Assembly (NCBI GenBank): GCA_037968555.1
Contig: JBBKVS010000180.1
Coordinates: forward strand, 1 to 47,602
DNA length: 47,602 nucleotides
Direction: 5' to 3'
Source of the DNA: JAWXBM01 sp037968555
GTDB lineage: Bacteria > Pseudomonadota > Gammaproteobacteria > Xanthomonadales > SZUA-36
The notes under the pieces were generated by a model that searched no databases, was not told the DNA's origin, and saw only the letters and a list, made by a program, of their open reading frames with translations. The stretch's first letter is position 1; each line of letters begins with the position of its first letter. The position numbers and the translations under genes are program-made. Shown here one piece after another: positions 42,395 to 47,602 of this stretch.

Positions 42395-43110
42395 AACGCG
42401 CCTCAGGCTTCACTCTGGTTGAATTGTTATTGGCAATAACGCTGCTCAGCATGTTAATGGCATTGACCTATGGCGGTCTGCGGGCCGCTACCCACGCTAC
42501 TGATCGGGGCCAGAAAATTCTGGAAGAAAGCGGGCGATTGCGCATGGCGCACCAGTTTGTGCGCAAGCAAATCAACCAGGCCGTGCCTTTGGGTTTCAGC
42601 CAGGAGGATGACGCTGCGGCGCCGCTGGGCGAGCCGACCGTCATGGAGGTTTTTCGCGGTAGTTCCAGTTCCATACGATTTGTCGGTCCTATGCCGGGCT
42701 ACCTCGGTTTCGGTGGGCCACAAGTGCAGGAGCTGAATATAGTAAATGGAGAATACGGACAGGAGTTGGTGTTAACCCATGCCCTGGTGCAAGGTTTTGA
42801 AGATGCCAAACTGGATGAACGCGATCCCATTGTGTTGATTGATCACATACAGTCTGCCAGTTTCAAGTTTTTGGTCCTCGATGAAGAAGGTGAAATTGCT
42901 GGTTGGATAGCCGAGTGGGATGAGCCTGGCAAGCTGCCGCTTGCTGTCGCACTGGATATAGAGTTTGAAGAAGAAGTTTATGCAGATTGGCCCTTGCTGG
43001 TGGCTGCAGTAAAAGTGGATGCCAGCGCAGTGACTGGTATTTTGGATGGTGATGACACTTACCAGTCAGCGGTGCGTGAATTGATTGAGAAAAGGCGGCA
43101 AAAAAATTGA
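42391..43110 (+). CDS. gspJ: Minor pseudopilin GspJ
   Basis: The short leader MKRASG|FTLVELLLAITLLSML is cleaved by prepilin peptidase. The helix then continues MALTYGGLRAA, a GspJ hallmark. The soluble domain contains IRFVGPMPGYLGFGGPQ, typical of the family. The length of 239 residues is usual. The stop overlaps the TTG start of gspK (TTGA). Confidence 0.9.
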   Translation: MKRASGFTLVELLLAITLLSMLMALTYGGLRAATHATDRGQKILEESGRLRMAHQFVRKQINQAVPLGFSQEDDAAAPLGEPTVMEVFRGSSSSIRFVGPMPGYLGFGGPQVQELNIVNGEYGQELVLTHALVQGFEDAKLDERDPIVLIDHIQSASFKFLVLDEEGEIAGWIAEWDEPGKLPLAVALDIEFEEEVYADWPLLVAAVKVDASAVTGILDGDDTYQSAVRELIEKRRQKN

Positions 43111-44000
43111 GCTTGGGGCGAGAAAAACAATGTGGTGTGGCCCTGGTTATAGTGCTGTGGATCTTGTTGCTGATCACCATAACCACCAGTGCCTTTACTT
43201 TGATGGCTCGTATGGACAGCCTGGAGGCTCATACCATTTTATGGAGCACCAAAGCCCGGCTGGCGGCAGAGGCAGGTATGAATATCGCCATACTGTCCTT
43301 GCGTGACCCGGAGGAGGAGTCACGCCTGATACCCGATGGCCGGCCTTTCCTGGTGCAGTATCTGGATGCCGAGGTTGAAGTCATGGTGACTGATGAACGC
43401 GGCAAATTGAACATCAATAATGCTACCGAGCTCGAACTGCTGCAACTGTTTTTAGCCAATGGACTTGAGGAAGATCAGGCTGAACTGTTGACTGCAGCTG
43501 TGCTTGATTGGGTGGATATCGACGAACTATCCCGCCCGAACGGTGCAGAACTGCCTGAGTATGAGTCGGCGGGTTACCAGGTCGGTCCGGGTAATCGCAG
43601 CTTTGTCATGGTTGAAGAGTTGTTGCAGGTCTTGGGTTTGCCTTGGGAGTTATTTCAGCAAATCCAACCTGGTTTAACTGTCTGGAACGAAAACAGCACT
43701 CCCAACCCCGCTTATGCGCCTGTTGAAGCATTACTGGCATTGCCTGATATGACTCGGGAGTTAGCTAACGAGTTTGTGCAGGAAAGACACGCCCTGGAGT
43801 CACTGTCAGACTTGAAGCTGGCTTTGCCCGGCGGCCAGCTTGCCGTGGCACAGGGCAATGGCCTGACGTATAGTATCGTCGCCCGGGCGACCATGCCAAA
43901 TGGCATCTGGGACCAGATCGAAGCAACGGTCCGCTTGGGCGGCAACGAGAGGGGGCAGCCTTTTCGTATCATGCATTGGCGTGAAGGATTCCACCACTGA
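43107..44000 (+). CDS. gspK: Minor pseudopilin GspK
   Basis: GspK caps the pseudopilus tip. The N terminus has the GspK-type form CG|VALVIVLWILLLITI, with Val in place of Phe after the cleaved Gly. The large domain includes DERGKLNINNATELELL, DWVDIDELSRPNGAE (equivalent to the usual DWxDxD segment) and YSIVARATMPNG. The length is 297 residues, near the family norm of about 320. The start is a TTG overlapping the gspJ stop, preceded by AAAGGCGG; no ATG is available at this position. Confidence 0.9.
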   Translation: MSLGREKQCGVALVIVLWILLLITITTSAFTLMARMDSLEAHTILWSTKARLAAEAGMNIAILSLRDPEEESRLIPDGRPFLVQYLDAEVEVMVTDERGKLNINNATELELLQLFLANGLEEDQAELLTAAVLDWVDIDELSRPNGAELPEYESAGYQVGPGNRSFVMVEELLQVLGLPWELFQQIQPGLTVWNENSTPNPAYAPVEALLALPDMTRELANEFVQERHALESLSDLKLALPGGQLAVAQGNGLTYSIVARATMPNGIWDQIEATVRLGGNERGQPFRIMHWREGFHH

Positions 44001-44007
44001 TACCCAT

Positions 44008-45126
44008 ATGGCTATAACAATAACAAACAGAGTCCAATATTGGCTGGCGCGAATTCAGAACGGGCCGGTTGGCGAATTTTTCGAGTGGTGGTGGGGTGAA
44101 CTGAAGCAGTTGCTGCCAGAATCCTGGCAGGCCCACTTACGCCTGGCAACCCGACGCCTCAGTTTGCAGCTCACTGAATCCAGTCTGGAGCTGGGGATAG
44201 ATGACGATCATGAAATTCGTCCCTTGCAAACCATTTCTCTGGAACAGGACAGCATGCTGACTCAGAAGCAAGTGAAAGCATTGCTCGAGCAGGATGATAT
44301 CAATGAACTACCCCGCTTCCTGTTGCTGGACAGCAAATGGGTATTGCACAAGGAACTGAAGCTTCCGGTTGCTGCCGAAACCAACCTGAACCAGGTTTTG
44401 ACTTTTGAAATGGACCGGCAAACACCCTTTCGGGCTAGCGAAGTCTATTTTGACTGGCGCATGCTGCCTGCGGGTAATGAGGCAGGTGAAATCCGACTGG
44501 ATTTGCTGGTGGCTCCCCGCCGGGTAGTGGACCCACTTTTGGAAAAACTGGCTGCTCGCGGATTGGCACCGGCTGGTATAGATGTAGCCAAAGAAGGTCG
44601 CAGTGCCGGAGTGAACCTGTTGCCGGTCGAGCTCCGGCAAAATCCACTTCTTCCCCGCACTCGCTTGAATTATGGGCTGGCTGCGGCTGTGGTTGTTTTG
44701 CTTGTTGTGGTCATGGTGCAATCCCTTGGGGCTCGTGCGGATCGAGTAATCGCGCTGGAAGAGGCCATTGCTGAGGTGCAGGATGAAGCGCGCCGGGTGC
44801 AGCGCATCAAAGAGCAGGTCGCCGACACCAGCGAAGCTGCCAGTTTCCTTACGCGACGTCGCGGCCAATCACCTTTGGCCATAGAAATACTGGCGGAAAT
44901 AACCCAAATTTTACCCGATGGTACTTACCTCGACCGCTTGGTCGTGGGTGAAAACAGCGTGATCATGCAGGGCAAATCCGGCAATGCCCAGCAGTTGATC
45001 GAATTGGTGAATCGATCCGACTTGTTTGATGAAGCCGGATTCCAGGGCTCTACACGCCTTGATTCCGCATCAGGTCTGGAAATTTTTGAAGTGGCCAGCA
45101 TCATCAGCGCAAGGCCGAAGCCATGA
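44008..45126 (+). CDS. gspL: Type II secretion system assembly protein GspL (PilM/PilN-like)
   Basis: GspL recruits the GspE ATPase to the inner membrane. I place the start at 44008 (MAITITNRVQYW), 7 bp after gspK, giving 372 residues. A cytoplasmic actin-like domain (about residues 1-215, with FEMDRQTPFRASEVYFDW) precedes one transmembrane helix at about 221-243 (LAAAVVVLLVVVMVQSL). A coiled coil and a C-terminal ferredoxin-like PilN domain follow (LAIEILAEITQILPDGTYLD). A longer reading from 43900 would overlap gspK and lacks support. The stop overlaps gspM (ATGA). Confidence 0.88.
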   Translation: MAITITNRVQYWLARIQNGPVGEFFEWWWGELKQLLPESWQAHLRLATRRLSLQLTESSLELGIDDDHEIRPLQTISLEQDSMLTQKQVKALLEQDDINELPRFLLLDSKWVLHKELKLPVAAETNLNQVLTFEMDRQTPFRASEVYFDWRMLPAGNEAGEIRLDLLVAPRRVVDPLLEKLAARGLAPAGIDVAKEGRSAGVNLLPVELRQNPLLPRTRLNYGLAAAVVVLLVVVMVQSLGARADRVIALEEAIAEVQDEARRVQRIKEQVADTSEAASFLTRRRGQSPLAIEILAEITQILPDGTYLDRLVVGENSVIMQGKSGNAQQLIELVNRSDLFDEAGFQGSTRLDSASGLEIFEVASIISARPKP

Positions 45127-45725
45127 TAGTTGCCAGCCTGAAAAAAGGTAACAGTAAACTCACCGCAATCCTGTTGCTGGTGATTTCCCTGATATTGGTT
45201 TACCTGCTCTGTTTCAACTGGTTTATTCTCAGCCACCTGACTTATGGTGAAGAAATCGCCGAACTGGAATCCCAGCTGGATCGTTATCGCAAGGTTGCAG
45301 CACAAAAAGAGCAGGTTGAGAGCCAACTTGAACAACTGCAAAACCGGCGCACGGAATCCAACCTGTTCCTGACTGAAGTTGATTTCAATGAGGCGGCTGC
45401 GACCATGTCAGAGCGACTCAGCCAGATGCTGGCTAGTTTCGCCCATGAGAGCTGCCAAATCGTCAGTCGACAACCGGTGCGCGCGCGTGTGGTTGAGCGC
45501 TTTGAAAAAGTCACCGTCAACGTTCGCATGCGCTGCGATATCGATGACCTGATGCAAATGCTTTACAACCTTGAAAGCGGTGCCCCGATGATCTTTGCCG
45601 AGGAGCTGACGGTCATCAAACCCCGGGCCCGGCGTCGCAGTAACCAGCAAAATGCAGCTGATGAGCAGGCTCTGGACATACGTTTTAACATGTCGGGTTA
45701 TTTGCGCAAGGGCAGCAGTTCATGA
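45123..45725 (+). CDS. gspM: Type II secretion system protein GspM (PilO-like)
   Basis: This inner-membrane partner of GspL has one N-terminal transmembrane helix (residues about 14-36, ILLLVISLILVYLLCFNWF). A coiled coil (QLDRYRKVAAQKEQVESQLE) and a ferredoxin-like periplasmic domain follow, with DIDDLMQMLYNLESGAPMIF. The 200 residues match the GspM/PilO-like subtype. Four-base overlaps at both ends link it to gspL and the next gene. Confidence 0.85.
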   Translation: MIVASLKKGNSKLTAILLLVISLILVYLLCFNWFILSHLTYGEEIAELESQLDRYRKVAAQKEQVESQLEQLQNRRTESNLFLTEVDFNEAAATMSERLSQMLASFAHESCQIVSRQPVRARVVERFEKVTVNVRMRCDIDDLMQMLYNLESGAPMIFAEELTVIKPRARRRSNQQNAADEQALDIRFNMSGYLRKGSSS

Positions 45726-46534
45726 ATCGCCTGTTGCAGGACAATCCCGTAGGCCTGGCATTGGCGGGCGCCGGTGCTTTTTTGCTGTTTTGTATGCTGA
45801 TCATTGTCATTTGGTCGTACTTGCCATTGGGCGATGGGGATTTAAGTTCAGCCGATACCAGCGGTGAGTCTTTGGTGGATTTGCCGGAGCTGGCGGAGAG
45901 CCCGCCATTGGAAAATTATTCCGTGATCGTGCAAAGACCGCTGTTCAATGAAACGCGCCTGCCTGTTATCGAAGCCGATATCGACTCCACAGACACAGAA
46001 TCGGAAGTCCTGATCGCAGATGAGACTGAACTGGAAGTTGAGCTTTCAGGTGTGGTTATTACGCCTACGCTGCGTATGGCCACCCTGAAGCGTACTGACG
46101 GATCAAAATCGCTGGTCGCGATTGAAGGAAAGCCTCTGCAAGGGGAGTTCGGTTCATGGCAACTGACCCGGGTAGATGATAGAAAAGTCACCTTGGTGTC
46201 AGGCACTGGTAAGGAACTGCAGCTGGAATTGCAGGTCCATGACGAGAGAATTGAACCTCCCAAGCAACCCGTAAAACCCGATGTAGAAGCTGCAAGCAAC
46301 GGTCAGGCGGAGCAGGCGGCACAAGCGGGGCAGGACGGTAGCGAACCACTTTCGCGTGCGGATGAAATTCGCCAGCGTATTGCCGAACGGCGGGAACAGT
46401 TGCGGCAACAAGCAGAAGCGGAGGACCAGGCTGGCGAAGAGAATGCACAGCCCAGCTACGAAGAAGCCATCCGTGCCATGATTAACCGTCGGCCACCAGC
46501 AAAAGAAAAGCCAGAATCTGAAAATGAACAATAG
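45722..46534 (+). CDS. gspN: GspN/XpsN-type T2SS protein with GspC-like domain
   Basis: The 270-residue protein has one N-terminal transmembrane helix (about residues 12-34). A GspC-like periplasmic homology region follows (ENYSVIVQRPLFNETRLP, then VELSGVVITPTLRMATLKR). The C terminus is low in complexity and charged (RQRIAERREQLRQQAEAE). Its place between gspM and gspD matches XpsN of Xanthomonas xps clusters, where XpsN links inner-membrane components to the secretin. No separate gspC gene precedes gspE, so this protein probably fills the GspC role. It starts on the gspM stop (ATGA) and gspD follows after 13 bp. Confidence 0.75.
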   Translation: MNRLLQDNPVGLALAGAGAFLLFCMLIIVIWSYLPLGDGDLSSADTSGESLVDLPELAESPPLENYSVIVQRPLFNETRLPVIEADIDSTDTESEVLIADETELEVELSGVVITPTLRMATLKRTDGSKSLVAIEGKPLQGEFGSWQLTRVDDRKVTLVSGTGKELQLELQVHDERIEPPKQPVKPDVEAASNGQAEQAAQAGQDGSEPLSRADEIRQRIAERREQLRQQAEAEDQAGEENAQPSYEEAIRAMINRRPPAKEKPESENEQ

Positions 46535-46547
46535 AGGCACAGCGCCA

Positions 46548-47602
46548 ATGAAAACTGCTAAATCACTGACTGCACGCTGGTCGAAGCAGAATAGAAGCCA
46601 GCAGCCAGGCAACCGGGGCAGTCGTTTGTGGCTGGTTTTGATTATTTTTATTGTTGCGAGTTGTGCAACTGTTCCACCATCGGTACGACCGCATAGTTTA
46701 GGCAAGCCCGTCCGTACCTCCAATGATCCGATTTCTGATACCAGGGTCATTGCCGAGACATCGACGGATACGAACTCCCAGCCCGTCGTAGGTAAAACCG
46801 AAATCTATGAAGGAACTGGCGAGTTCATAGATGAGGCAGCAGCGGCGCGCCGTCCGGCGCCGGTAGCTGCCGATGGCGAGATTGTGCTCAATTTTGAAGG
46901 TGAGTCCATCCAGTCTGTTGTGCACACCATTTTGGGAGAAGTATTACAGGAAACTTTTGTCATAGGTCCAGGAGTCAGCGGAGAAGTTACTTTCTCAACC
47001 TCAAAACCGGTAAGCCGTGATCAACTCAAGCCGATTCTGGAATTGTTGTTACGTTGGAATGGCGCCACTCTGGTTTATTCCGAAGGTCGCTATAACGTCC
47101 TGCCAATTTCTGATGCCATCAAGGGGAACCTGGCGCCACAATTGAGCAACTCACAAGCAGCCAAAGGCTATGAGGTCCAGGCTGTGCCATTGAAGTATAT
47201 TTCGGCAATCGAAATGGGCAAAATTCTGGAGCCATATGCGCGCCCGGATGCAATCGTCAGTGCTGACCAGTTTCGCAACATGATGTTTTTGGCTGGCACG
47301 CCGGAAGAGCTTCGAAATTATCGCAAAACCATAGAAATATTCGATGTTGACTGGCTCGAAGGCATGTCTGTTGGGATTTATCCCCTGCGAACGGTCGATG
47401 TGAACGCAATTATTACCGAATTGCAGGGCATATTCGGTACCGAAGGCGATACCCCACTAGCGGGCATGTTCCGATTTATTCCACTGGAACGACTGGGTTC
47501 GGTGATGGTAATTACCTATCAGAAGGAATACCTGTACAAAGCTGAAGAGTGGATCCAGGTTCTGGATCGCGGAGCAGCAGGTGCTGGAAAGCAGTTATAT
47601 GT
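46548..47602 (+). CDS. gspD: Type II secretion system secretin GspD, lipoprotein type, N-terminal part
   Basis: The open frame runs from the ATG at 46548 to the end of the window (351 codons, no stop), so the secretin barrel is outside. AGAGG precedes the start at a suitable distance. The N terminus has a lipoprotein signal with lipobox VASC and lipidation Cys39, as in XpsD of Xanthomonas. The N0 domain follows (GEIVLNFEGESIQSVVHTIL) with FVIGPGVSGEVTF, then N1 with VPLKYISAIEMGKILEPYA and N2 with IYPLRTVDVNAIITELQGI. A linker of about 75 residues separates Cys39 from N0. It forms the outer-membrane channel of the T2SS. Confidence 0.92.
   Translation, partial: MKTAKSLTARWSKQNRSQQPGNRGSRLWLVLIIFIVASCATVPPSVRPHSLGKPVRTSNDPISDTRVIAETSTDTNSQPVVGKTEIYEGTGEFIDEAAAARRPAPVAADGEIVLNFEGESIQSVVHTILGEVLQETFVIGPGVSGEVTFSTSKPVSRDQLKPILELLLRWNGATLVYSEGRYNVLPISDAIKGNLAPQLSNSQAAKGYEVQAVPLKYISAIEMGKILEPYARPDAIVSADQFRNMMFLAGTPEELRNYRKTIEIFDVDWLEGMSVGIYPLRTVDVNAIITELQGIFGTEGDTPLAGMFRFIPLERLGSVMVITYQKEYLYKAEEWIQVLDRGAAGAGKQLY

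Noticed and set aside
1..47602. Search for tRNA or rRNA genes, CRISPR repeats, insertion sequences and defence islands
   Set aside because: Reading both strands showed no cloverleaf-like sequences, regularly spaced repeats, transposase motifs or defence genes; nearly all sequence is accounted for by core genes.

Overview
This window is the chromosome of a gammaproteobacterium with a moderate GC content (mid-50s by eye). Gene pairs typical of that class support this: pepA-holC-valS, a holD-like gene followed by rimI, lptF-lptG divergent from pepA, and xerD followed by dsbC. The type II secretion (T2SS) gene order matches the Xanthomonas xps clusters, and the TonB operon matches the Vibrio TonB2/TtpC type. 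I cannot place it below class level, though an aquatic, Cellvibrionales-like lineage would fit. Almost everything is core genome. I see no tRNA or rRNA genes, IS elements, prophage or CRISPR.

Region by region. (1) 1-8.9 kb: the end of a ubiquinone-type FAD hydroxylase, then sulfur assimilation: cysJ-cysI-cysH (tightly overlapped), convergent cysB, then cysG and cysK. Sulfite reductase, PAPS reductase, the siroheme synthase that makes the sulfite reductase cofactor, cysteine synthase and the LysR regulator are all together. (2) 9-16 kb: oxyR with both redox cysteines, an unnamed outer-membrane barrel gene, trpS with a small membrane protein and an MscS channel, then proS and a DUF4124 protein. 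(3) 16.2-23 kb: pssA, a divergent holD-like gene and rimI, facing the pepA-holC-valS operon. The chi gene and a probable psi gene of the DNA polymerase III clamp loader therefore lie about 3.3 kb apart. (4) 23-26 kb: lptF-lptG (LPS export) and a convergent RDD membrane protein.

(5) 26.2-32.2 kb: an operon for a TonB2-type energy transducer: DUF3450 coiled-coil protein, long ExbB/TtpC, short ExbB, ExbD, TonB and a TPR protein, with xerD overlapping the end. (6) 32.2-37.8 kb: dsbC with a good sigma-E-like promoter, a terminator, purL with a TTG start, and a membrane protein that may belong to the exosortase H-associated family. (7) 37.9-47.6 kb: a T2SS operon E-F-G-H-I-J-K-L-M-N-D, running off the end inside a lipoprotein-type GspD. 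Most of its genes overlap by 1-11 nt, which suggests translational coupling.

No wholly new system is evident. The observations most worth checking are the GspE without its zinc-binding tetracysteine motif, the divergent psi-like protein, the possible XrtH-associated membrane protein, the sigma-E-type promoter before dsbC, and shared GATATAA elements in front of the cys genes.
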